A DNA stretch of 64,000 nucleotides from Agelas oroides. Taxonomy: Eukaryota > Porifera > Demospongiae > Agelasida > Agelasidae. Shown here piece by piece: positions 13,775 through 25,569 of the stretch (positions within the stretch are counted from its first letter, which is position 1; each line of letters starts with the position of its first letter). The notes below the pieces were generated by a model. That model did no database searches. It saw nothing but the letters and a program-made list of their open reading frames with translations, and had not been told where the DNA came from. The position numbers and the translations under genes were made by a program. Where the stretch lies: positions 4,262,274 to 4,326,273 of the forward strand of contig OX422200.1 in the NCBI GenBank assembly GCA_949130485.1. Reading direction: 5' to 3'.

Positions 13775-16700
13775 CGTGCATGCGTGCATGCGTGCATGCG
13801 TGCGTACGTGCGTGTATGTGTGTGCGTGCGTGTGCGTGCGTGCGTGCGTGCGTGTGTGTATAGACAAACCGCCACAAACACACTATCTTGATGAATGGCC
13901 TCATATTTGTGTCTGGCATACCCTGACACCAACATACCAACTCATACTAGCCACCTAGCTATCCTAGACCTTTCATAATTGGTGTGTTCACATGAGAGTA
14001 ACCCTTCTTGGTGTAGTCACCTTCCTCATTCATGTATTGTACTATTGGCAACATGCCAACATGTTATTTAGGTACATCACCCTATTATTTTTTTCTACAA
14101 ATACCTGGAGGCTAGAGACAGTGAACTTTGCAACCAGCTCAATCAGTCTTGGGTATTCGTCCAGCCGCATCAGTTCTCCAAGCTGGTAGTTGGACTTCAG
14201 CCGCATCAGCAAACGACAGAACTCATGGTAGCACTCAGGATCAGCTAGCGTCTGAGAGAGAGAATGGCATGCAACATGTTCAATGTGCCTCAATACCTTC
14301 ACTGAAAGTAAGTCCAAGTGGTCATACAATCTTGTGTACAGCCTATTCTATAGCTGCTAGTCAACATAGATATGGTCAGCAATAAAGAGATTTAGATGTT
14401 ATGGGACGAACATAAAGGCCGGCAGCAGCCGGAACTGAACCCAGGACACCTGGCTAGCTGTTGGCCTTTTAGCTGTCCTCTATTTCACCTCATAACATCT
14501 AAATCTCCTTATTTCCAGCGTCAGGCTAGATGATCTAAGCACAAATAAGACTCTCATGGTGGTTAGAACTACATACATGTATGTGTGCACATAGAGAAGG
14601 GCTCCAATAAGCGCATACTTCTTCTAAACTGTCCCATGGACCAACTACAACTCTCAACAATAGAGCTACCTGCCTAGGCAGACGAATGGCTGCATTGTGT
14701 GCTCCCACCGGTTAGAACTGCCTTCAGCATTGTGACAAGCCGTTCTCTACATGCATGACAATTTCTCTAAGGTGTCTCATATAAGGACTTGCACACAGGT
14801 AACTTGCAATGCAAAAAATAAAAATACATTAGCTTAATCAGTAAATTGGAATAAGGAACAGTGGATCTGATTCAGTTCTGTATGCATCTAGACCTGCCTC
14901 TTTGATGTGGTTCACTGATCGTTCATATTACTTGTTGATTGTATACACATACCTGTGGTTGTTCAAGAATGCTTCTAACTCCCTTGACAAGCTGAGCAAG
15001 GAAGTTGGTTCGCTCTACATTGTTGAAGAGGGAGCGCCTCACACTTGCAAGTTGTACCAGGCATGTGATAGACTGAGGATAGTGTGTGTGCGTGTGTGCA
15101 GGGTTAGGGGACAGTATCAGCATCATACAGAATGTTGTGATACTCCACTCCCACAGTAGAACAAGTCTGTTTCCAGTCCTCACTCTCATCTCAGTTGAGT
15201 TCAAGGCTTCTCCCAATACCTATGTTTAGTTAGACATTATGGGATTAGACATTATGGGATTAGACATTCTGGGACTAATTCTTCATAACACTAACACTCA
15301 CCACCTCCCACCACTCACCACACGACTACCACCAACCACACTTACTATACCACTCGCCACATGACTACTACATTGACTGTCACCCATAATACCCACCACA
15401 CTAACTACCACTCACCACACGACTACCACTCACCACACGACTACCACTCACCACACGACTACCACTCACCACACGACTACCACTCACCACACCAAACTAC
15501 CGCCCACCACACGACTACCACTCACCACACGACTACCACTCACCACACGACTACCACTCACCACACGACTACCACTCACCACACGACTACCACTCACCAC
15601 ACGACTACCACTCACCACACGACTACCACTCACCACACCAAACTACCGCCCACCACACGACTACCACTCACCACACGACTACCACTCACCACACGACTAC
15701 CACTCACCACACGACTACCACTCACCACACGACTACCACTCACCACACAACTACCACTCACCACACGACTACCGCCCACCACACGACTACCACTCACCAC
15801 ACGACTACCGCCCACCACACGACTACCACTCACCACACCAAACTACCACTCACCACACGACTACCACTCACCACACAACTACCACTCACCACACGACTAC
15901 CGCCCACCACACGACTACCACTCACCACACGACTACCGCCCACCACACGACTACCACTCACCACACCAAACTACCACTCACCACACAACTACCACTCACC
16001 ACACGACTACCACTCACCACACGACTACCGCCCACCACACGACTACCACTCACCACACCAAACTACCACTCACCACACGACTACCACTCACCACACCAAA
16101 CTACCACTCACCACACTGACTACCGCCCACCACACGACTACCACTCACCACACGACTACCGCCCACCACACGACTACCACTCACTACACAACTACCACTC
16201 ACCACACGACTACCACTCACCACACGACTACCACTCACCACACGACTACCACTCACCACACGACTACCACTCACCACACGACTACCACTCACCACACGAC
16301 TACCACTCACCACACGACTACAACTCACCACACCAAACTACCGCCCACCACACGACTACCACTCACCACACGACTACCACTCACCACACGACTACCACTC
16401 ACCACACGACTACCACTCACCACACGACTACCACTCACCACACGACTACCACTCACCACACGACTACCACTCACCACACGACTACCACTCACCACACCAA
16501 ACTACCACTCACCACACGACTACCACTCACCACACAACTACCACTCACCACACGACTACCGCCCACCACACGACTACCACTCACCACACGACTACCGCCC
16601 ACCACACGACTACCACTCACCACACCAAACTACCACTCACCACACAACTACCACTCACCACACGACTACCACTCACCACACGACTACCGCCCACCACACG

Positions 16701-19700
16701 ACTACCACTCACCACACCAAACTACCACTCACCACACGACTACCACTCACCACACCAAACTACCACTCACCACACTGACTACCGCCCACCACACGACTAC
16801 CACTCACCACACGACTACCGCCCACCACACGACTACCACTCACTACACAACTACCACTCACCACACGACTACCACTCACCACACCAAACTACCACCCACC
16901 ACACGACTACCACTCACCACACTGACTACCGCCCACCACGCAACTACCACTCACCACACGACTACCACTCACCACACGACTACCACTCACCACACCAAAC
17001 TACCACTCACCACACTGACTACCGCCCACCACACCAAACTACCACTCACCACACTGACTACCGCCCACCACACGACTACCACTCACCACACGACTACCGC
17101 CCACCACACAACTACCACTCACCACACGACTACCACTCACCACACTGACTACTGCCCACTACACAACTACCACTCACCACACGACTACCACTCACCACAC
17201 TGACTACCGCCCACCACACAACTACCACTCACCACACGACTACCACTCACCACAAGACTACCGCCCACCACACGACTACCACTCACCACACTGACTACCA
17301 CACTGACTACCGCCCACCATACACCATCTGACTACTGCCCCCACCCCACACTGACTACTGCCGTAACGTACCTACACCACTGGTGATTGTAAGACTTGGA
17401 AGCTATGTGACCAGAGCACAGTTGCAACTACAAAATTATTTCAACATTGAGAATTCTCTGATCGACAGTACCATCCAACACACAATGAAAATCTGGCTCC
17501 ACTCATAGCACCAATCAAAATCCTCACCATGGCAGCCAGCTCTGATGAGAGGTTGTGAAAGAGGTTGAAGAAGAGCTGCATGGTGGAGTACTCAAGGAAG
17601 GTGGACCGCCAGGAAGTGGGGATCTGTACTGTTGTAAGGTCATCTCCTGATTCGTCCGTGGACGTGCCAATGAAATCAAAGGAAAGGCAGGCACATGCCA
17701 GCTTCAGCAGCCAGTTGATCAGACTCCGCTGCGTGTAACGGTTTGTGTGTGTGATGGTGCAGTAGCACACGTGAAAGCATGAGAGAGAGAGTTAAAGGAA
17801 AGAGAATATGACATAATCATAGTTAGCATTGTGAGCAGGCTTACACTCTCATTTCCAGACCTCCACTCCAGCATATGTTGCTTGCAAGTGTCAGTTAAAG
17901 TAGCCATGTTTTTTTTTGTTGTTAAATTCACTGAACGGTGGGTGCTAGTTACATACATTCAGACAGTCAGACATGCAGTAGCCACCCATCTACACTGTGC
18001 ATGCGCAGTAGCCACCCATCTACACTGTGCATGCTATTCAAACCATGATATAACTATATGTTCTTACGCCCAGAGTCTCTCTCTCTGCAATCCCTGTCCC
18101 ACGTTTTGTTGCTTTTCAAGAACCAGAAAACAGTCAGCAAATGAGCAATCCGACCCAAACTACCAATTTATAGCGCATGGAACGTATCTCCGCTAAATCT
18201 TGATTATATACTTCATCACTAGACTATGGTTATTGTTTATTTCATGTCCATAGCTTCTAAATCCAGAGATAAATTTGGTGATACATAGTACATTTGCAGG
18301 ACAACAACTGCTGAGTCAGCAATTCCACCTGGGCAAGGCACAGCTTTGCAAGTAGACAAATAGGTATACTCTACACCCTGTGAAAGAGCTTTAGCGTAAA
18401 AGGGGGATTAGTGCCTGATATGTGGTGGGCATTTGATATATAGTCTACGACAGTAAGCATTTCCAAGCTTCTACAGCAGCATATGTAGCAGGGGGAGGTT
18501 TAGACAGGTGGATGTCTAGAGGAGTGTCACATTCACAGAAAATCACAATTGTTGCTTAGCCGCTCCAGTTTAGACGATAATGTGAACAAATTGGACATTG
18601 ATTTGAACTCAACATGCACAAATCTTTCCTGCCAGTGCTCGTCTGGTGGTAGCCAATGTCACACATTCCAACCTTCCATTAATGTCCCCACACTGTTTCT
18701 CACCACTACAGGCATTTTTCAGACGACTGTCTACCAACAGTTGTCAGATCTTCTACAAAAATACAAATCAGTATCCTACCTGGCTTTCATCACGCACATT
18801 GATCTGCTGCAGCAAAGTGCAAGACAAAGTGAAGATGTCATAAAGCGATTCATCCCGGAAGGAGCTTGCGACCTTGCGGTGCTTGGTGAGGGAGCGCATG
18901 GACTCAGCCTGATTCATTTCTGTTACCAGTTGATGGAGTATCTGCACTCCTATCACACAGTGATCCACTGAGCCCTGTTCATGTGCAATGAAGGGAGGTC
19001 AGGATGAAGGAGAGGGTATGAAAGTTACATAATTTGTCTCCTTTTCTTCTTGTAATGATTACATACAACTGTGAGCAGCTCACCCTGAGGAATTTGCCCA
19101 CTTCATCTAGAATATCCCTGAAGACAAACACCTTCTTGTCACCATCAAACCACCCATGTTTCGTGATCCGAGCAATCAGCTACACGAAAATAAGAGAAAA
19201 GAAAGGAAGGAGACACATAGCAAGACACACTGTGGGGTGGGAAAAGGTGGCAGAAGAGAAGGGAAAGGTGAAGGAGAAACTACTATCATGCAGAAGTAAG
19301 AACACAGCAGAATAATGATGTAAAGTGTACATTCATAAAATTTCATGCATCATACGACCCTGTTATGCACACATAGCCTGCTTCTTTTTATGCCACATTA
19401 TGCACATACAGATTCATGCGTTTATCATGAACACTAGCCTCGTTCCCAGGTCCAAAGAGGAGGAGAAAAGGTTACTACCTTTCTCTTCCCCTATTTTATT
19501 GGGCCTGGGAATGAGGCTACATGAATACTTCCAGTACCTCTGGTGCTTCTGCACGCACATGTGCATATCACATTTCACGGGATGCAGACTTATGATCGCT
19601 ATAGCAATGATTTCAGAAAACAAGAAGGGTGGCCGCACAATGAGATACCAACTTAGAGATACTAATGCTCCACTGTATGGATAAGACTAGCCACCTGACT

Positions 19701-21368
19701 GCCTTTCTTGCACAGGATAGCAGCCCCTATCTCCCAGTGCAGCTGATGAGGCATGGTATTGGCCGAAACGTGTCCTTCACAATAGGTGACTTTGCATGAC
19801 ATCTAGGCCTGCCTTTGTGGTTCACTGGTGGTTCATGCACATGTACAGCTACACCCACATCATATTCTAAACTAATACGCATACACAGATGATGTGGTTC
19901 ATTGATTGTTCATACACAGCAAACAAGTGGCTAACCTGTACCAGTGCCTGTGTCACAAAGGGGGCCAATCTGAGTCTGTTACCTAGGTACTGCAGAACAT
20001 AGTTCCCTTAAAACACAATGAAGAGGAGAGGGAGGAGAGGGAGGAGAGGGAGGAGAGGGAGGAGAGGGAGGAGAGGGAGGAGAGGGAGGAGAGGGAGGAG
20101 AGGGAGGAGAGGGAGGAGAGGGAGGAGAGGGAGAGATAGGAGGGATCATCATTTCTTAGCTGTGCAACAGCTGAGCCAAGCTTATTGTACAAGCATAGCC
20201 CAGGCTACCAAAAAATGAGGCTAGAACACACTGTTTACACATGTGCTGAGCTGAGCCCTAGGGTCACATAGTATCACTCAAGGGCAAGCAATCTCAGATA
20301 TGTTGATTTCACCTTGCTTTGAATGAGTGTGAGCATGAAGCGACAGTGTGAAACGCCAACACTTAGCATGCAAGTACTAGTACGTATGTACACGTACAAC
20401 CACACAACATGCTGATATGCTCACACCACGCTATACAAAGCAAGGCAAATCAACAGTAGCAGCTATGTAGTTCATGATACAGCCTTTAAGGCTCTATATA
20501 TGTATAAATATCTTCGGAAACAAACACGGCAGTCACTTTGGAGGAGAGGGATAGAGCAATGCACAATCTAGACAGATCATCCACTATTACTACAGGAGGT
20601 TTGCATATTGCAGAATAACTGATGGTGCAGCCAGACTACATGCAGACCTCAGTCAGGCTTTAGTACATTTTCGTTTGACTTAGTCTTGTGAATAAACCTA
20701 CAGTCAATTAGCACAATTGTATATTCGTTAATACAAACAAACAGCTTAGACAATTGATCAGTTTAGGCCTTTCTGCATATGCTGGTGGTATATGTAGCTC
20801 ACAAATACGTAGTTAGACATAGGAAAGCACATGATGCAGGCATAATCACTAGCTGGCATTACACATCCACACTGCCGTGTAGAAATCGAAGGTTATTCTG
20901 TCACATATTTCGATCACATTGCTGTGTTTGAAGTGCCGTATTGTTGAACTTCCTTTAAGGGCGGAGCTCATACACACTTTGTAGATCAATCGATATTCAC
21001 GCCTCTACAAAGAGCATATGAGCCCCCCCTTAACGGAAGTTCCACAATACGGCACTTCAAACGCGGCAATGTGATCAAAATACGCGACAGAATAATCTTC
21101 AATTAATACACGCATATCAGAAATATGCAGGTAAATAATTCCACCCCTCCCCTACACAAGTTTGCATGTCAACATGGAGCCTCACTGAGTTGAAGCCTAT
21201 CCTGAATGCTGAGGGATGTGGTGTTCCTGGTGACTAGTTTGGTGAGAGTTGATGCAGCCAACAGCAACGCATATGGACTCTGATGTACACAAAAAATGTA
21301 CATGCATATGTGTTTGAGTACATAGATTTGTGTCAATTGTGTGTGTGTGTGTGTGTGTGCGTGCGTGC

Positions 21369-21407
<39 letters not shown>

Positions 21408-22307
21408 CATGAGGAAGAAGGAATTTTGGTCAGAGAATTGTATAACAGATGAGTGTCTAGCTTTAGATTTGGAAATGGGAATACATACACAACCAGAATA
21501 ATGCTGCTAACAACAGTAATACCTGTAATTTGCAGCCACATACTGATTCCCACAAATAATTCTGGTGCCATACTGCTGCCATATTGGCTGATTCATTCTA
21601 ATCTAAATGCCAAGCACAAATAATTGTGCATACGCCCAAACAGCAAATCATAAACCATAACGCTGTTTGAATATTAAGGACAATCATGTGAAGAGAATGA
21701 CCGAAGCTGGCACAGCAGTATTACAACACCGGAATAATGCATGATATCATGGGGGTGAGCCAGAGTAGGTACATGTACATACACTTGCCTAGTCACCCAG
21801 TATACAGTATACAGGATTTCAAGCTGGTCTTAAAAGCCTGTTCAGTGCAATGGTCGCATGGCCACATAACAGCTTCAACTAACTTAGCCTCCCGCACACT
21901 CAATAGCTAGGCACTTAGTCATTAGTTATGTTAGTTAATATATAAAGCTAGCTTCAACTAAAGCCATTGTACTAATTACGCTCCTTGACTATGCCTGGTG
22001 TTGCTTTGCTGTTCTTAGTTTACGCACAGTAGTAGGTTCACATTACTTGTACCACAGTTTTCATGCCAGTATATGTGTTACGAAAAATTAGACAAGACAC
22101 ACGAACTCAATACCATGTGGGACTCACTCAGGCTCGCCCCAACTAGACTGGGTTTCTCACCTCTGATCTCTCTAGGATGACCTGACAATGAGGCAGTGAT
22201 TCTGTGGACTTGGCAAAGCCGACCAGTGCCTTCTCAGCTTGAGCCCTGATTTGGGGGTCCTGGGACTCATACAGCTGCTGGCATAGCACCTCTAGCTGGA
22301 CAATTTG

Positions 22308-22349
<42 letters not shown>

Positions 22350-22543
22350 CCATGTGCATGTGCATGTGTGTGTATATGTGCATGTGCATGTGTGTGTGTG
22401 TGTGCACGTACGTGGGTATGTGCGTCCATGTGCATATGTATGTGTGTACATGTGGTGTGTGTGCAGGTGTGTGCATGTTGGTATGTGCATACATGTGCGT
22501 ATATGTGTGCATACATATGCATGTGTGTGTGTGTGTGTGTGTA

Positions 22544-22587
<44 letters not shown>

Positions 22588-24981
22588 TGTGTGCATGTGT
22601 GTGTGTGTATGCGTGTGTGTGCGTGCGTGCAACAAGACCATGCAATGCAGGGACACAAAAACTTACAAACCTAATCAGTCAACAGCAAATAACTGTCTAT
22701 AAACTAGCATGCACACTACAGTTGGTACAATGCGCTGGTGTAATGGTCTATTCAATATGAATCTCATACTCACTGCTTTTGCTACATGTTGATGTCTTAT
22801 GAAATAGAGGTTTTTGACAATTCAGCTACCAAGAAACACCAATAAAAGCGACTTCAGGTGTTTAGAAACATGGTTTGTATCAGTAGGTAATGAACCCTCT
22901 TTTCCACTAGCAGTAGGTTGAGGGGGAAGAGCCTGTTACTCAACAGTCATGAGGCTTTCAGCAACACCAAGTGATGGGGTCCACAGCTGAATGACATCAT
23001 CCCCCTACCTCCAACCATGCCACAATGCACATCCTGGACTTCAGAAGGACCAGCAATCCTTGCAACTACCATGGGATTGCTGGTACCTGTAATAGTTACC
23101 AACTTGGAGACCAAAAAGCAAGCCCTCTACATAGTTCTACAGCTCTACAAGGGGTACACTACCCAGGTGATCCAGTCACTCTCTTCTAGGATCACTTTAG
23201 CCAGCTCAATATCAAGACCAAAAAGGATGGCTCCCTTCCGTCCCTAAGTGCCATTCTTAGTTGCAAGTCACACTGTCAATCCAGACAACAGTGGATGTGG
23301 CAAATTGTTACATACAATTGTTAATAAACATTTACACACTAGCTCAGAACACTAATACTCATGTCAAACCCTTTTCATCAAGTGCTCTGAGAAGAAACTC
23401 AGCCCAAGACCTACAGACTCATCAAGGACTCATATGGTCTAACCGTCTAACCATAATCACAAATTCATATGGTAGCCTCATCGCCAGGACTATGGTGTCT
23501 CCAGTATGATCACATTCAGTATGCAAATATGGAGGGGGAAGGCAAAGTGAGTAGGGCAACTAGCATGTAGAAAGCCTCGCACGCAAACTATTACTATAAT
23601 TTGACTGCTATAATTCAAACTTTGTGTTAATCTGTCCTGCGTATACTGAACATCGGTAGTATTGACCAATGCTGCCTTGTGAATGTTTTGAGTTCTAGTT
23701 CTTGGACAGACTTTCTACGAAAGGGCCTCAAGATTCTTCATCAGGCACAACCTCCTATGGACATACCTGATGTCACATGACATCACTGCATGTGACAAGA
23801 TATCCCAGGCCTTCCCCTTCAGTATTTGCATACTGGAAGCAATCAACTACCACAACCAGAGGCAGAGGCAGCAAAGAACCAGGAACAAGGCTACTCGTAT
23901 GATCCAAGCTCGCACAGGTCTAACCTCTCACAGACTGATGATACAGTTCAAGCTCTCGTGGGCTCACTCTAGTCTAAGCTCTCACAAATACTAGAATCTG
24001 GCATACTAGAATCCTGGCATACTAGAATCCTGGCATACTAGAATCCTGGCATACTAGAATCCTGGCACATGAAAGGAAGCCATGAACTGAGAGAACCACA
24101 CCCTAACCTACTCTCACATAATGAGTATTCTTGCCTAATTAGCTAAAATAACCAAAGGGCAAAGGGCAAAGTACTCCCTATAAAAAAAAAATTCCCATAA
24201 AAATAGGATAGGGGGTACATAAGGCAAAAATTAGATGCTATAGGTGGCATATCATCACAGTAGGGTAGCAGCATAGAGAGACGGACCACTCCTGCCCACC
24301 TTTCCTGCCCTTACCATATTTCAGTCTGCATCCTCCAGCCCCTCCCACAAGTATTTAATGCATGCACTTTTCTTCTGAATTCACCCCAACCTAAACCTCC
24401 ACATCCTCACATTTCTCCATTCCATACTTACACATAAGTGTTAACATGCCTGAATAATAAGTTTACATTCCGTCTGGAACTATTACAGTTGCCCGTATGC
24501 TTTCGTGAAGCTGTGAGCTACTTACAGGCACACTGAAAACACTCTTTCTCGCCACTCCAAATGGCAATGCAGAGTCAGGAGGCTTCATTCCACCATATGT
24601 TTTACATGCTACAAATACGCACAGGCTGCACAACAGATTGTATGCACCCGCAGAAACGTCACATAGAAGCACCCCAAAGCCCATGCTGTCTGCAATAATT
24701 GCAGGGAAGTGGGTACTTTGGTTTAGAAGCTAACAGATTACATGATCACATTCATAGCTGCACACAAACCACCCTGATAAGGCTCAGTGATTGAGTTGGT
24801 TAGACCACACCTCACGCTGCTTCACTATCACCAGCCCAGGAAACACACAAAATAGTCCCAACAATACACCTCTACTGAGATAAACAGTTGTTTGAGACAC
24901 ACTACGACGAGCAATGCTAGACCATCTATCAACAACCCCACGTGGACCGTCACGCAAAGCCATTTTTACCTGGTCTTCCAT
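1301..24981 (-). CDS. XPO7: Exportin-7 (XPO7/RanBP16), 25 coding exons, C-terminus beyond left edge
   Basis: Importin-beta family karyopherin that binds Ran-GTP and carries cargo through nuclear pores. Exons in gene order, plus-strand coordinates: 24970-24981, 22161-22307, 21186-21279, 19936-20006, 19084-19179, 18780-18974, 17528-17728, 14953-15072, 14105-14251, 13608-13727, 13088-13215, 12670-12788, 12380-12485, 11655-11697, 11479-11571, 11322-11395, 10923-11003, 10034-10097, 7635-7782, 7047-7231, 4717-4821, 3879-4023, 3369-3520, 2711-2849, 1301-1554. Phases join into about 1013 residues; vertebrate XPO7 has about 1087, so roughly 70 C-terminal residues are missing on the left. Collinear blocks resembling vertebrate XPO7 include [76 protein letters not shown] and [16 protein letters not shown]. 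The start is a four-codon exon (MEDQ) followed by a GT donor, placed by analogy with the vertebrate N-terminus. Least certain junctions are 7047/4821, which adds about seven residues after YPLYM, and 3879/3520. Confidence 0.93.
3678..3852. mobile_element. TACCGTA-family MITE
   Basis: 24-bp terminal inverted repeats (ATACCATAGATCGGGAAATT... and its complement) differ at one base. The interior is AT-rich with no ORF. It lies in an XPO7 intron. Related TACCGTA-type ends occur at 32033, 35113, 49047 and 53050. Confidence 0.65.
6211..6830. mobile_element. piggyBac-type MITE with TTAA flanks
   Basis: The ends are CCCATTACACCCGA and, inverted, CCCTTTTAGCCCGA. Each is flanked by TTAA (6207-6210 and 6831-6834), the target duplication of piggyBac elements, whose termini begin CCC. 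A 31-bp block (ATTACACCCGATAGCGGCCA...) is repeated at 6214 and 6252. There is no transposase. It sits in the XPO7 intron between exons 7047-7231 and 4717-4821. Confidence 0.65.
7445..7479 (+). mobile_element. Penelope-arm end fragment
   Basis: Matches the outermost arm sequence of the Penelope-like element (AAGCTCAAGTTGG through ACCTTCTCTTCAT). No ribozyme-like core or inverted partner is seen nearby. It lies in the XPO7 intron between exons 7635-7782 and 7047-7231. Confidence 0.6.
7932..8352. mobile_element. Large foldback built from two CCCAG hairpins, XPO7 intron
   Basis: The outer arms (about 7932-8075 and 8222-8352) are inverted copies. Each arm is itself a hairpin with GTTCCCAGGCC / GGCCTGGGAAC ends. 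A short unique spacer separates them. Confidence 0.6.
8644..9753 (+). mobile_element. Composite repeat, copy A (XPO7 intron)
   Basis: Starts with AAAGACTTAAAAAACATT, contains ATGTAGGGATGGCATGCC, and ends in CATCCCTACATAGAGAGTC plus a hairpin (AGAGAGTC-TACC-GACTCTCT, 9732-9751). Start, promoter-like part and end are shared with 26704-27824; the middle (about 8810-9230) differs. The inverted ATGTAGGGATG near both ends with a 3' hairpin suggests a second Helentron-like family, but this is tentative. Confidence 0.5.
9289..9469 (+). promoter_or_regulatory. Promoter-like block with first-exon-like ORF, copy A
   Basis: GTGCGCATGCGTAC (NRF-1-like) and AAAATGGCGTCC (YY1-like) precede ATG at 9363. From there 33 codons run open to a consensus donor (ACG|GTGAGT, exon end 9461). 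The same arrangement, 33 codons and same donor, exists at 27426-27524. It reads like a mobile promoter plus first exon. The short peptide ([10 protein letters not shown] start) is not one I recognise. Confidence 0.45.
13731..13860. repeat. TG/CA microsatellite abutting XPO7 acceptor
   Basis: TG with TGCG variants. On the XPO7 strand it is a CA tract ending directly in the acceptor CACACGCAG of exon 13608-13727. Confidence 0.9.
14389..14512. mobile_element. Foldback relative of the tRNA-like element, XPO7 intron
   Basis: The arms TTTAGATGTTATGGGACG and inverted GAGGTGAAATAG match 55154-55447. Only the B-box half of the tRNA-like part remains (GGTTCAGTTCC on the minus strand). Confidence 0.5.
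15400..17330. repeat. 18-bp minisatellite, about 100 units, XPO7 intron 7
   Basis: The unit is CTACCACTCACCACACGA with variants CCGCCCACC, CACCAAA and CACTGA. On the XPO7 sense strand most units contain GTGGTGAGTGG, i.e. the 5' splice-site consensus GTGAGT. Long frames through it (TTTHHT repeats) are repeat artefacts. Confidence 0.95.
19435..19519. mobile_element. CCCAG-family hairpin, XPO7 intron
   Basis: TAGCCTCGTTCCCAGGTCC pairs with GGCCTGGGAATGAGGCTA; a short purine/pyrimidine-rich loop lies between. Confidence 0.55.
20018..20135. repeat. 9-bp purine minisatellite, XPO7 intron
   Basis: GGAGAGGGA repeated about 12 times, starting 12 bp from the acceptor side of exon 19936-20006. On the XPO7 strand it is a CT-rich polypyrimidine run before that acceptor. 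Confidence 0.9.
20882..21107. mobile_element. Compact foldback element, XPO7 intron
   Basis: Two arms of about 110 bp pair almost end to end (GAAGTGCCGTATTGTTGAAC against its complement, with a few mismatches), leaving almost no loop. No ORF. It lies about 80 bp from exon 21186-21279. Confidence 0.6.
21338..21403. repeat. TG/CA microsatellite upstream of XPO7 exon 3
   Basis: TG with GTGC interruptions, about 60 bp before the acceptor of exon 21186-21279 on the XPO7 strand. Confidence 0.85.
22309..22632. repeat. Compound TG/CA microsatellite abutting XPO7 exon 2
   Basis: About 320 bp of TG, TGCA and TGTA units. On the XPO7 strand it runs straight into the acceptor CACACACAG of exon 22161-22307. 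Confidence 0.9.
23996..24066. repeat. 17-bp tandem repeat, XPO7 intron 1
   Basis: About four units of TAGAATCCTGGCATAC. No function suggested. Confidence 0.8.
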
Positions 24982-25569
24982 TAGAAAGACTACTCATATA
25001 GGTGGGAAATGGATCCCAGAATGAGTACAAATCGCCAGGGAGGCTCTTTTGCAAGGAATTGGGCTGCTTTTTCACCAGTTTTGGAATTTCAGACTCATCC
25101 TCAATCGAACGACCATCAGCAGTTGCTCCCGACGCTCAATTAGAGTTTACGGTACAATAATGGCAGGGTTCAAGCAGACCCCGCCCCCCACGTTTGTGAT
25201 GATCATGAGCGCTGAGGTCGAGGCGTCGCTGTATCTGGAAAAGCACCACTGAACAGAAGGTGAGTTGTATCACATGGTTCTTAGTCTATTGCTACTCAAA
25301 GTTATGGGCTCGCAAAACAGTTATTGGAGGCGGTGCGCGAATAGATCGATATTAAATTGCCCCCCCCCCCAGGTCTACGATCTAGAGGTGAAGCCAAGTT
25401 AACACCTACTTGTACCTTGGATAGTATAGTATAACACTGTTTTACTGTCTATGCTTGTTGAACACTAGGTAGTCTCGTGCCCAGACCCCACCCTCTAATG
25501 AGGAAAAGGGTCTAGGTACGACGTGCTCAGCCTAGTGATGCAGTCGTTTGGTATGTGGAATGGGTTATT

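Noticed and set aside
15361-16119. A 252-codon TTTHHT repeat protein
   Set aside because: An open frame through an 18-bp intronic minisatellite (18 is a multiple of 3); no start context, no homologue and antisense to XPO7.
22267-22760. Several long Cys/Val or His/Thr frames
   Set aside because: TG/CA microsatellite artefacts; only the XPO7 exon at 22161-22307 is supported.
24463-24684. 73-codon minus-strand frame in XPO7 intron 1
   Set aside because: No motif, no splice support and no conserved context seen; probably chance.
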